64,000 nt of DNA, taken from Volvox africanus. Its lineage: Eukaryota > Chlorophyta > Chlorophyceae > Chlamydomonadales > Volvocaceae. Shown here piece after piece: positions 34,222 through 43,234 of this stretch. How positions within the stretch are numbered: position 1 is the first letter of the stretch; each line of letters opens with the position of its first letter. The position numbers and the translations under genes are program-made. The stretch lies in assembly GCA_030268105.1 (NCBI GenBank), contig BSDZ01000022.1, positions 868,001 through 932,000 of the forward strand, given 5' to 3'. The notes under the pieces were generated by a model. It did not search any database. It saw only the letters and a list, made by a program, of their open reading frames with translations, and had not been told where the DNA came from.

Positions 34222-35422
34222 CCTAGCTAGCCAACCCGATTTTGTTGTGGCTGCTAGAGCACCGGATAGAGGTCTTGAGACTGTTGGCGCGCGAGCCACT
34301 CAAGAGCCCCTTTTTCTTCAGACCCCTGCTCACTTAATTGTGCCGCATTCAGCAGTGAACACGAATATGGACAACACTGCTGGACCAAGGGTTCTGCCAT
34401 TACCTCAAGCTCGAGGGAATGATGACATCCCTGAGGTGATGAGATTGTCGATTCCCGTTCCTAGGCTCAATATTTCGCTGACCGACAAGACACCAGGGCA
34501 TAGCATAGCCGATGCAACTCGTGCGTACGTGCGTGACGCTAAAAAGTATCTCCAGGCTGTTCATGGTGGCGATAATGACGGTATCAGGTGTCTCTTCGTT
34601 GGTAACACCCTCGAGGGCTCAGCGAAGGACTGGTATCGCAATTGGACCAACGCCCGGGGCAACTATACTTTTGACGAGTTGGTCGCCGCTTTGCTCGCAC
34701 GATTTGCTACTGAGGTTCAAGCACGCGATGTGGAAGCTCATAAGGTTTTGGCAGCCGGTAGCTACCACATGCGTCGGGATGAAAATGTACCTGCGTACCA
34801 GTCACGCTTCGAAGCACTTGTGACTCCCATTGCTGACCTCACTGAATCCGAGCGTGTCTTTTGGTTTAGGCGAGGCCTGACGAAACTTTTGGCTAAATGG
34901 TGCGCTACTGACTTGGTTGGAGCGCAGATCAAGTCGTATGATGCTTTGGTCGCTTTTGCTAAGGGCACGGAGATACGACTCCTTGCCGGTGAGGAAGAAG
35001 TCAAGTCTGCTCCTCGTGCAAATGCCGTGCAAGTGCAGGATCCGCTTGGGGAAGCCGTAGCTCTTGACCAGGACTTCGGAGCGACCCGCCCCACGCCTAC
35101 TGCCGCGACGCGACGCAGCAACCGGCAACGCCAGGCGCGCGGGGGCGCTAGCTCGGGTGTCCGTGGGTCAGGAGGAGCAGGTCCGAGCTCGAACCCGGCT
35201 AAAAACAGGAAGCGTGGTGGTGCGCCGTCGATGGCAGCCGCACAGCGTTCCGACCCCAATGCGAAGCGGACTCGCACGGACGACACGTATATGCCAAAAT
35301 GGAATTGCAATCGTTCCGAATTCGAGCGTCGGAAATTGGCCAACGTTTGTCTACGGTGTGCGGAGAGCCATTCCACGAAGGATTGCCCGCTAATGCCGCC
35401 GTTTGTACCTCAGCCGAAATAG
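34187..35422 (+). CDS. gag: Gag of element C
   Basis: 411 residues. About 80 N-terminal residues of low conservation precede the capsid-like domain: IPEVMRLSIPVPRLNI, then ATRAYVRDAKKYLQAVHGG, then CLFVGNTLEGSAKDWY, then FDELVAALLARFATEV, then VPAYQSRFEALV. A basic, Ser/Gly-rich stretch follows, and then a single zinc knuckle, CLRCAESHSTKDC, with CX2CX3HX4C spacing, one residue shorter than the usual CCHC. Gag forms the cytoplasmic virus-like particle and packages element RNA. It ends at UAG 35420-35422, after which the same frame stays open into pol. Confidence 0.93.
   Translation: MSAEHDDTPHTSLASQPDFVVAARAPDRGLETVGARATQEPLFLQTPAHLIVPHSAVNTNMDNTAGPRVLPLPQARGNDDIPEVMRLSIPVPRLNISLTDKTPGHSIADATRAYVRDAKKYLQAVHGGDNDGIRCLFVGNTLEGSAKDWYRNWTNARGNYTFDELVAALLARFATEVQARDVEAHKVLAAGSYHMRRDENVPAYQSRFEALVTPIADLTESERVFWFRRGLTKLLAKWCATDLVGAQIKSYDALVAFAKGTEIRLLAGEEEVKSAPRANAVQVQDPLGEAVALDQDFGATRPTPTAATRRSNRQRQARGGASSGVRGSGGAGPSSNPAKNRKRGGAPSMAAAQRSDPNAKRTRTDDTYMPKWNCNRSEFERRKLANVCLRCAESHSTKDCPLMPPFVPQPK
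35420..35422 (+). promoter_or_regulatory. In-frame UAG between gag and pol (candidate readthrough site)
   Basis: CCG AAA TAG GGG CTT separates gag from pol in one continuous frame. The same codon in the same context is found in F (47297-47299) and G (61712-61714). No shift of frame is needed to make Gag-Pol. Confidence 0.75.
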
Positions 35423-38400
35423 GGGCTTGCCCGGGTTCCTGCGGAGGGGGCACCACCTGGGATTTCTGAACTAACGTGTGGTCGGTGGTCATCCTTACGG
35501 CCAGCCGTTAAGGCATTGTTGCCTTGTGTACTTGGACACATCGAGCGAGTCATTGCGCGACGCATCACGCTTGACGGACGCACGGGACTTCTCTGCTTCG
35601 ACCCGTTGTGTAATTTGTTTACACCTCGCCGTCCCCTGTCGTCTATCGATCTGTCTAACCACGTGGTTTTGTTCATCCCCTCGTCTCTGCGTGAGATGTC
35701 GGAACAGTTGGCCATATACAGGAGGTGTAGGCGTCAATATCCAGGCACCGCCGCATGTGTTTTACTCCCCGCTTTCTGTCGGCGCAAGGCAGAGGCATCG
35801 TTAAGGGGTATGCGGCATGTCCACCGGTTCGAGCCGGGCACCGTTTTGTTTAATGGTGTGGATCGGGAGGGTACGCTGGCTCCGTGGCCAAGCACATCCT
35901 ACTCGGTTGACGTTTGGTACGAAGCTCCTGACGGGGGTGCCGTAGGTTACGGACCCGCCCTAAGTGCACTGACGTTGTCTGCTGGGCAGTCGCTCGTAGA
36001 TAACCGTGTCCCTGTGGTTCAGATCGGTTTGAATGGCCGTACTCTGAAGGCACTTGTTGACACTGGTGCCAGCGACGACTTCATCTCTGTCGCAGAGGTG
36101 AATGCGCTGGGGTTGTCCCCAGAGTCGTCTGATTGTCCACAGGTTACCCTTGCTGACGGGGGTAAGCATCCCATCGTGGGCAGGATTACCCTTAGCCTAT
36201 CGATAGGCCCTTTGCGTGTTGTGACCCGGCCGTACGTGCTGCAGGGCTTAGCAGAGACTGCACCGTACATAATGGGGTCTTCGACATTACGGCAGTACCG
36301 CGCGCGCATCGACATGGAGACCGCAACCCTGCATATGTGCAAGGGTACTCTGTCGATTAAGGTACCTTTCCTGTCGTTCGAACATGTCACACCAAAGGAG
36401 GGCGAAACTGAGGCTGAGCCTATGGTTAATTTCGCTGTGACCGCAATGGCCGTGCGAATCGAACCAGAGCTAGTCAGGTGTAAGGAGGCGGTCCGTTTGT
36501 TACAGAAGGGTGCCCACAGACTGCTTTTAAGGCCATGGGTGAGCTGTTGTGTCACCACCGCGCAGATTTCTGTCAATCCTGAGGTTAAGGCCCTACTGTC
36601 GCAGTATGAGGACGTCTTTAAAGATATCCCTGGCCTACCACCTATGCGTCCTGTTGATCACACAATCCCTCTCGTGCCTGGAGCGCAGCCTACGGCCCGG
36701 CCAATGTACAGGTTGAGTCCATTGGAGCTGGACGAGGTGAAGCGCCAGGTGACGGATTTGCTCGCAAAGGGTATGATACTCCCCAGCACATCCCCGTATT
36801 CTGCACCGATTTTGTTTGTCAGTAAGAAGGATGGGACCTTGCGCATGTGCATTGATTACCGGGGGTTAAATGCGAATACGGTGAAAAATCGCTACCCTTT
36901 GCCACGCGTTGACGACCTGTTGGATAAGCTGAAGGGCTCGGCTTATTTTTCCTCAATACAACAGGGCTACAATCAGATTCACATTGCTGCCTCTGATATC
37001 CCGAAAACCGCTTTTTGGACGCCCTTCGGTCACTTTGAGTATACAGTCCTATTGTTTGGTTTGACTAATGCCCCTGCAACGTTTCAGGCGGCTATGGACC
37101 GAATGTTTAGGCCGTTTATCGACAGGTTCGTTGTTTGCTACCTGGATGACATCTTGGTATATTCTAAGACGCGCGAGGAGCACTTGGAGCATCTTCGGCT
37201 CGTGCTCGACGTTATGAGGCGGGAGCAATTGTTTGCTAAACGCGCCAAATGCTTTTGGGCGCAGCCTCAGGTGGAATATTTGGGCCACATTGTGTCGGCC
37301 ACCGGTGTGACGATGGACCCGCGGAAGGTCGCCGTGGTTCGCGATTGGCCCGCGCCTCAGAACCTCACGGAGCTGCGTAAGTTCCTTGGCTTGACCAATT
37401 ATTTCCGAAAGTTCATTGAAAAATATTCCATCATTGCGGCCCCGCTTACTAACTTAACTCGCAAAGGCGTTTTCGTTTCGCTCGAGTCGTGGACGTCGCA
37501 ATGCCAGCGGGCATTCGAAGAGCTCAAACGAATCGTTGCCGAAGATGTCACCCTTGCATTCCCTGATTACTCGTTGCCATTTCGTGTTGAGGTAGTGTCT
37601 GATGCCTCAATATTTGGAAGCGGCGCTGTATTGTTACAGGAAGGGCGACCGATCGCCTTCACGAGTAAGAAGTTTTCTGGTGCGGAGATTCGCTACACCA
37701 CCGGGGAACAGGAGCTTCTGGCCGTGCTGCATGCTTTAAAGGAATGGCGCTGTTACCTCGAGGGACGCCCGTTTACTTTAAAGACTGACCATAAGCCCCT
37801 AACGTTTTTGCAAAGCGTTCCGACGTTGAACCGCCGTCAGGCTAGGTGGATGGAATACCTAGCTAGGTTCGACTGCACCTGGGAGTATATTTCTGGTAAA
37901 TTGAATATTGCCGATGCTCTCAGTCGACATCCGTCGCTACACACTGCAATTTTGGCAGCGCCCGTCGTGCGGCCGCGTAGCGAGGAGGTACCGATCACGA
38001 CGGACCTCGCGGAGCGGTTGAAGGTTGCCTACAACGCAGACGCCTGGTTCGCGGACCCGGCTAATGTAGAAAACCTTCGCAAGCAGAATGGCCTTTGGCT
38101 ACGGACGGAGGGTGCAGCTACGCAAATCGTCGTTCCGAACGACGACGCGCTACGCTACGACATCCTTGCGCGGTTCCACGAGGACCCGTTAGCAGGACAC
38201 CCTGGTAGCAAGCGATTGATCGACTTGGTGCAACGTTCCTTTTGGTGGCCTCGTTTGGCTAAGGATGCGGCGAACTTCGTCCAGACATGCAGTCTGTGCC
38301 AGCGCAATAAGGCTTTGTCCGGTAAGGGCCATGGGTTGTTGCAACCGTTGCCTGTCCCGGATGCGCCTTGGGAAAGTGTTTCCATGGACTTCGTAGTCAC

Positions 38401-39478
38401 GCTGCCCAAAACTGAGGGGGGATACGATGCGGTGTTCGTAATGGTCGATCGTCTGACTAAGATGGTTCACCTAGCACCATGCACATCATCCTGCACGGCT
38501 GAGCAAACCGCACGTTTGTTTTTCGACAATGTGGTTCGGTTACACGGGGTTCCCAAAAATGTGATTTCGGACCACGGTGGGCAGTTCACGTCTAAGTTTT
38601 GGGAAGCGCTCTGCAAACTAGTTGGCATGCGCGTCAACCTGAGCACGGCGTATCACCCGCAGACTGATGGTCAAACCGAACGCACAAATCGCACGTTGGG
38701 TGATATGTTGCGCAATTATGCTGGTCGCACACCACTTGTTTGGGATACGTATTTGACTGCGGCAGAATTCGCGCTTAACAACGCTGTGAACCGCTCAACA
38801 GGCAAAAGTCCGTTCTTTCTCAACTACGGATTTCATCCCGCGCTACCCGTGTGGCGTGAGTTGGAAGTGAACGTGCCTGCTGCTAAACTTTTTGCCAAGT
38901 CTTTTATGTCCCGAATCACAGACGCGAAGTCATGTTTGGACGCGGCGCAGCAACGAACGACGGAATATTACAACAAATCCAAGCAGGATGTGACGTTTTC
39001 GGAAGGGCAACTCGTGTTGCTAAGCACCAAGAACTTGCGTTCCTTGGCCGACGGATCCCGAAAACTCTTACCTCGCTGGATTGGTCCGTATCCTGTCGTG
39101 CGCATGGTTGGGAATGTGGCTGTGGAGCTTGCATTGCCCGCTGATATGACCATTCACCCCACGTTTCACGTATCGCTTGTTCGTCCGTATCATGGTACGG
39201 AACCCGTCCCTGAGCCTGCTAACGCCCCCGCAGCGATCGAACCAGTTCCCGAGACCTGGATCGCTGGTAAACAGAAGTTTTACGATGTGGAGCGGGTGTT
39301 AGATTATCGCGCGCGTCGTGTGGGCCGACACCGACGTAAGGGGACAGTACACGAGTACTTGGTTAAGTGGACAGGGTATACCGACGAGCACAACTCATGG
39401 GAACCGGCACGCAACTTCTCACAGGACATGAAGCCCCTGCTCGAAGAAGCCCGCAAACGTGCCACACAAGCCCAATGA
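35423..39478 (+). CDS. pol: Pol of element C (RT catalytic residue lost)
   Basis: This frame is open for 1351 codons after the gag UAG and has no ATG of its own at the front. In order it has an N-terminal region of unknown role, protease (DTGASDDF at 36059), RT (YLDD at 37139-37150), RNase H (DASIFGSG, EQELLAVLHALKEWR, KTDHKPL and NIADALSR), and integrase. The integrase shows a His/Cys zinc site ending CSLCQRNK, the first Asp in MDFVVTLPKTEGGYDAVF, the second in SDHGGQF and Glu in GQTERTNRTL. GPY/F (RWIGPYPVVRM) and a chromodomain (YLVKWTGYTDEHNSWEP) follow. RT motif A should read [12 protein letters not shown]; here it is SSIQQGYNQI because six bases are deleted at 36958. The catalytic Asp is gone, so the RT is predicted to be dead. 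Confidence 0.93.
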   Translation, partial: GLARVPAEGAPPGISELTCGRWSSLRPAVKALLPCVLGHIERVIARRITLDGRTGLLCFDPLCNLFTPRRPLSSIDLSNHVVLFIPSSLREMSEQLAIYRRCRRQYPGTAACVLLPAFCRRKAEASLRGMRHVHRFEPGTVLFNGVDREGTLAPWPSTSYSVDVWYEAPDGGAVGYGPALSALTLSAGQSLVDNRVPVVQIGLNGRTLKALVDTGASDDFISVAEVNALGLSPESSDCPQVTLADGGKHPIVGRITLSLSIGPLRVVTRPYVLQGLAETAPYIMGSSTLRQYRARIDMETATLHMCKGTLSIKVPFLSFEHVTPKEGETEAEPMVNFAVTAMAVRIEPELVRCKEAVRLLQKGAHRLLLRPWVSCCVTTAQISVNPEVKALLSQYEDVFKDIPGLPPMRPVDHTIPLVPGAQPTARPMYRLSPLELDEVKRQVTDLLAKGMILPSTSPYSAPILFVSKKDGTLRMCIDYRGLNANTVKNRYPLPRVDDLLDKLKGSAYFSSIQQGYNQIHIAASDIPKTAFWTPFGHFEYTVLLFGLTNAPATFQAAMDRMFRPFIDRFVVCYLDDILVYSKTREEHLEHLRLVLDVMRREQLFAKRAKCFWAQPQVEYLGHIVSATGVTMDPRKVAVVRDWPAPQNLTELRKFLGLTNYFRKFIEKYSIIAAPLTNLTRKGVFVSLESWTSQCQRAFEELKRIVAEDVTLAFPDYSLPFRVEVVSDASIFGSGAVLLQEGRPIAFTSKKFSGAEIRYTTGEQELLAVLHALKEWRCYLEGRPFTLKTDHKPLTFLQSVPTLNRRQARWMEYLARFDCTWEYISGKLNIADALSRHPSLHTAILAAPVVRPRSEEVPITTDLAERLKVAYNADAWFADPANVENLRKQNGLWLRTEGAATQIVVPNDDALRYDILARFHEDPLAGHPGSKRLIDLVQRSFWWPRLAKDAANFVQTCSLCQRNKALSGKGHGLLQPLPVPDAPWESVSMDFVVTLPKTEGGYDAVFVMVDRLTKMVHLAPCTSSCTAEQTARLFFDNVVRLHGVPKNVISDHGGQFTSKFWEALCKLVGMRVNLSTAYHPQTDGQTERTNRTLGDMLRNYAGRTPLVWDTYLTAAEFALNNAVNRSTGKSPFFLNYGFHPALPVWRELEVNVPAAKLFAKSFMSRITDAKSCLDAAQQRTTEYYNKSKQDVTFSEGQLVLLSTKNLRSLADGSRKLLPRWIGPYPVVRMVGNVAVELALPADMTIHPTFHVSLVRPYHGTEPVPEPANAPAAIEPVPETWIAGKQKFYDVERVLDYRARRVGRHRRKGTVHEYLVKWTGYTDEHNSWEPARNFSQDMKPLLEEARKRATQAQ

Positions 39479-39521
39479 CCCCTGCAGTCGATGCTGTATG
39501 ATGCAGCGAGGACACTGCATA

Positions 39522-39537
39522 CGGGAGGGGGGATAAT
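39522..39537 (+). other. Polypurine tract of element C
   Basis: CGGGAGGGGGGATAAT lies directly before the 3' LTR. Confidence 0.85.
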
Positions 39538-40361
39538 TGTTGTGCTACGGTTAGTTTCCCGCCGATGCATAGGTCGATGTGATCCTACAAGGCGAAGTGC
39601 TATTGTGATGAACACATTGCATATGAATGAACCTGCATGATATAAATGTATTCGTGTACATTTATATATGCATTTGGCATGTTGTCATTATCCATCGCGA
39701 CATCGCATCATGGCAAATCCGCCTAGCATGCATGAAAGCCCGAAGCATTGAAGTGCGCATTATGCTTGTGCTACGAAACGATAAGTAATATTATCTGATA
39801 TAATATTACTTCATTACAGCACACGTTGAGAGCGCCGCACTCATCGCGACACATGCCCTGCAACCGGATATCGTTATCCGGACCCTTGCATCATGCGAAT
39901 GCCGGAAAGGCTTATACGTTGTTATGCGTAGACATCGCCTATACGCAGTAGGATTGTCACATCTAGGATCGGCCTCCTAATGTGAATCGTACGGCATTGC
40001 GATACTGCGAGTATAACAGATGCGAGGACGGCTAAGCAAGACAAGACATTTGATACCGGAGAACACTCGTGTGTTCTATATTACTATTGCTATACGCTAT
40101 TCTACTTAGCCCGAGCTAAGCCTGAACTTCGCTAATCACTGCCGCGTGATGATTGCTTGCTTCCGGCGCTGACGGCGATTTCGTCCATTGCATCATTCCG
40201 ATCTGTAAGACTGTAAGTTATATCTCTCTTCGTCTTGAAGTCTTCCGCTGTCTCTGTTTGCTCTCGCTTGCCTTGCTGTACTTGCAAGTGCTCGCGCATT
40301 GGTGTCGAAAGTCTCCAGACGTGCAGATACTTATGAGCAAACACGAACGAGAGGTACAACA
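39538..40361 (+). repeat. 3' LTR of element C
   Basis: 824 bp with TGTTGTGC...GGTACAACA ends, followed by the target duplication TTCGA. Confidence 0.95.
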
Positions 40362-40806
40362 TTCGACTCACAGCTGTCTCATTGTCGCTTTTGGGGAGTA
40401 GATTCTTGCACGAGTGAACGGAGGTGAGGAGCATCACGGGATAACTTCGTCGGAAAGTCGGTACTGTATTATCCTCTCCCATAACTTTTGGTATAGCCTC
40501 CGTCTGTTAATACTAATTGTATTTTCGCCACCCGGAAAAGTCTTAAACCCACGGAAGAAATTTCTTTACCATCATACTCGGAATCGCTTCCCCAATAAGT
40601 CGGACATTTGACAGGTCCAGCTATTAAGGATATACTCATTTGAAGGGTGACTACGGGGCGACTACCTACTAGGTGACTACATATTGGTGGACTACATTTT
40701 TACTCCCGTTGGAGTTTACTCGAACGCGGACAGTATACGAGCGAAAATTCCAAAGGTAGAGTCCTACCTTTATCTCTTTATCCTTTTAAGGTATTTATTG
40801 GAATAC

Positions 40807-42084
40807 ATGTCATGTGATCAGTATCCACCAACTATGGAGGAAAATGATCAGGCTAATATTAGTGTCCATTATGAAGAACCGGAGACCACACCTAACGTTG
40901 ATAACTTATATAATCCCCAATCAGATGCTCCCCAGTCGAACTCCCCTTATCCAGCTCAGAATCCTCCTGGGGCGTCAGATCCTATGAGGCCCACTGAAGC
41001 GGAGCAGAACCCGGCGATGGTATTGCTACAGCAACTTATGGATGAAGGTGGGGTTCCTGGTTTCGTAGTCCCAACGCCTCAACTCCATATTCATCATGAT
41101 GCCGAATCTAAGAATACCGCAAGTGCCACCCGTTCCTATGTCCGTGATGCTAAAAAGTATCTGAAGTTGGTAAAGGGTGGTGATCACGATGAAGTGAAGT
41201 GTCTTTTCATCGGAGCTACACTAAGCGGCGTCACGAGAGAATGGTATGATCATTGGACCACTGTACAGGAGCACTTTACGTTCGAAGAATTAATTAACGC
41301 GCTCCTTACTCATTTCGCTCCCAGAAATCAGTCGCAAGTGGCTGCCATGTACAGAGAGTTACACGCAGGCGCTTATCGAATGCAACCTAACGAGTCTGTG
41401 GAGGACTACCGGTTGCGTTTCGAAGCAGTAACAGCACCCATGATTGGCTTCTCAGAAGGAGACTACATTTATTGGTTCCAACGTGGTCTCTCGCTTCAGT
41501 TAGCCCGAGCGAGTATTACGGACCTGACACGGGAAGGGACAAGACCGTATACGCGATGGGTTCAGATCGTTCATGGCGTCGAAGCTCGCCTTGGAACGGG
41601 ACAGGAATGCCCGACACCCTTAGCACCGTTATCAGTTGACACGACGCAAGATATCTCTAACAAGACTGATCCAGCACCTGAGACTACTGGCATTCCACTA
41701 CCTCCAGCTCCGATGCGCCGTGGTGGCAACCCTCCGACTGACTATGCTCATACTCCTGGTACCCAAGAACTAATTCCAAGGGATTCGCAGATAACTTGGA
41801 GTACACGGAAGAGGAAGGGCGTGCTACAAAATACCGCCGAGTCACGCGGAGCTGCATCAGAATCGAAGCGGTCAAGAACACAAAATCGATGGCTTACCAA
41901 GTGGGGATGTACACAAACGGAGTTTGCGCAGCAACGACAATTGGGAGTCTGCCTTCGGTGCACATCAAATCACCTTACAAGGAACTGCCCGCTTTTACCC
42001 CCATTAGCTGTAGGACTACCTTCAACGGACGAGGCACCTGACACCATTTCCGTTGATATCGTCGGAACACCCAACCCACGTTAA
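40807..42084 (+). CDS. gag: Gag of element D (intact, divergent family)
   Basis: 425 residues from ATG 40807; the frame is open to 40684, but this ATG is conserved in element E. The N terminus is a Pro/Asn/Gln-rich acidic tail. The capsid-like part starts VPGFVVPTPQLHI and continues SATRSYVRDAKKYLKLVKGG, CLFIGATLSGVTREWYDHW, FEELINALLTHFAP and DYIYWFQRGL. The zinc knuckle is CLRCTSNHLTRNC (CX2CX3HX4C). It stops at TAA, unlike the UAG of C, F and G. The rest of D cannot supply protease or pol. An open Gag in an otherwise broken element could be recent decay or selection for a Gag-only role. Confidence 0.9.
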   Translation: MSCDQYPPTMEENDQANISVHYEEPETTPNVDNLYNPQSDAPQSNSPYPAQNPPGASDPMRPTEAEQNPAMVLLQQLMDEGGVPGFVVPTPQLHIHHDAESKNTASATRSYVRDAKKYLKLVKGGDHDEVKCLFIGATLSGVTREWYDHWTTVQEHFTFEELINALLTHFAPRNQSQVAAMYRELHAGAYRMQPNESVEDYRLRFEAVTAPMIGFSEGDYIYWFQRGLSLQLARASITDLTREGTRPYTRWVQIVHGVEARLGTGQECPTPLAPLSVDTTQDISNKTDPAPETTGIPLPPAPMRRGGNPPTDYAHTPGTQELIPRDSQITWSTRKRKGVLQNTAESRGAASESKRSRTQNRWLTKWGCTQTEFAQQRQLGVCLRCTSNHLTRNCPLLPPLAVGLPSTDEAPDTISVDIVGTPNPR

Positions 42085-42351
42085 CACAGAAATGTTAGTT
42101 GACATGGAGTGCTGAATTACGTTCTGGCTCGGATAAATCTTGATTGAATTCGGCAATGTTGATATGAGGGGACTCTTCGCTACTTTGACTAAATATACTC
42201 GATGATTAATACTTATGTGCCTCTAACGGATCCTTTTCTGTTGACTAGCATGGATCGTAGGTATGATGCGGATGTACGCCACGTTTGACTCTTTTGGATG
42301 GCAACAAAATCGATTTTGTTGACTGAAATTTTGGGACACCTATGTATTACC

Positions 42352-43175
42352 TGTTGTACCTCTCGTTCGCGTTTGCTCATAAGTATCTGCACGTCTGGAG
42401 ACTTTCGACACCGATGCGCGAGCACTTGCAAGTACAGCAAGGCAAGCGAGAGCAAACAGAGACAGCGGAAGACTTCAAGACGAAGAGAGATATAACTTAC
42501 AGTCTTACAGATCGGAACGATGCAATGGATGAAATCGCCGTCAGCACCGGAAGCAAGCAATCATCACACGGCAGTGATTAGCGAAGTTCAGGCTTAGCTC
42601 GGGCTAAGTAGAATAGCGTATAGCAATAGTAATATAGAACACACGAGTGTTCTCCGGTATCGAATGTCTTGTCTTGCTTAGCCGTCCTCGCATCTGTTAT
42701 ACTCGCAGTATCGCAATGCCGTACGATTCACATTAGGAGGCCGATCCTAGATGTGACAATCCTACTGCGTATAGGCGATGTCTACGCATAACAACGTATA
42801 AGCCTTTCCGGCATTCGCATGATGCAAGGGTCCGGATAACGATATCCGGTTGCAGGGCATGTGTCGCGATGAGTGCGGCGCTCTCAACGTGTGCTGTAAT
42901 GAAGTAATATTATATCAGATAATATTACTTATCGTTTCGTAGCACAAGCATAATGCGCACTTCAATGCTTCGGGCTTTCATGCATGCTAGGCGGATTTGC
43001 CATGATGCGATGTCGCGATGGATAATGACAACATGCCAAATGCATATATAAATGTACACGAATACATTTATATCATGCAGGTTCATTCATATGCAATGTG
43101 TTCATCACAATAGCACTTCGCCTTGTAGGATCACATCGACCTATGCATCGGCGGGAAACTAACCGTAGCACAACA
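42352..43175 (-). repeat. 3' LTR of element F
   Basis: 824 bp, read on the minus strand from TGTTGTGC (43175) to GGTACAACA (42352). Confidence 0.95.
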
Positions 43176-43191
43176 ATTATCCCCCCTCCCG
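43176..43191 (-). other. Polypurine tract of element F
   Basis: ATTATCCCCCCTCCCG on the plus strand is the purine tract beside the 3' LTR on the coding strand. Confidence 0.85.
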
Positions 43192-43234
43192 TATGCAGTG
43201 TCCTCGCTGCATCATACAGCATCGACTGCAGGGG

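Larger units (their letters stand above)
32897..40361 (+). mobile_element. Element C: near-complete Ty3/Gypsy chromovirus
   Basis: 7465 bp flanked by the 5-bp duplication TTCGA (32892-32896 and 40362-40366). Both LTRs are 824 bp, with about 15 differences by hand comparison. The order is PBS, leader ORF0, gag, in-frame UAG, pol, purine tract. Gag and pol are open throughout, but pol lacks the catalytic Asp of RT motif A, so C should not be able to copy itself. It sits in the leader of element D. Confidence 0.95.

Noticed and set aside
35516..35520. TTG at 35516 as the true start of pol
   Set aside because: The frame is open back to the gag UAG in C, F and G, and TTG initiation is not expected in a eukaryotic nucleus.
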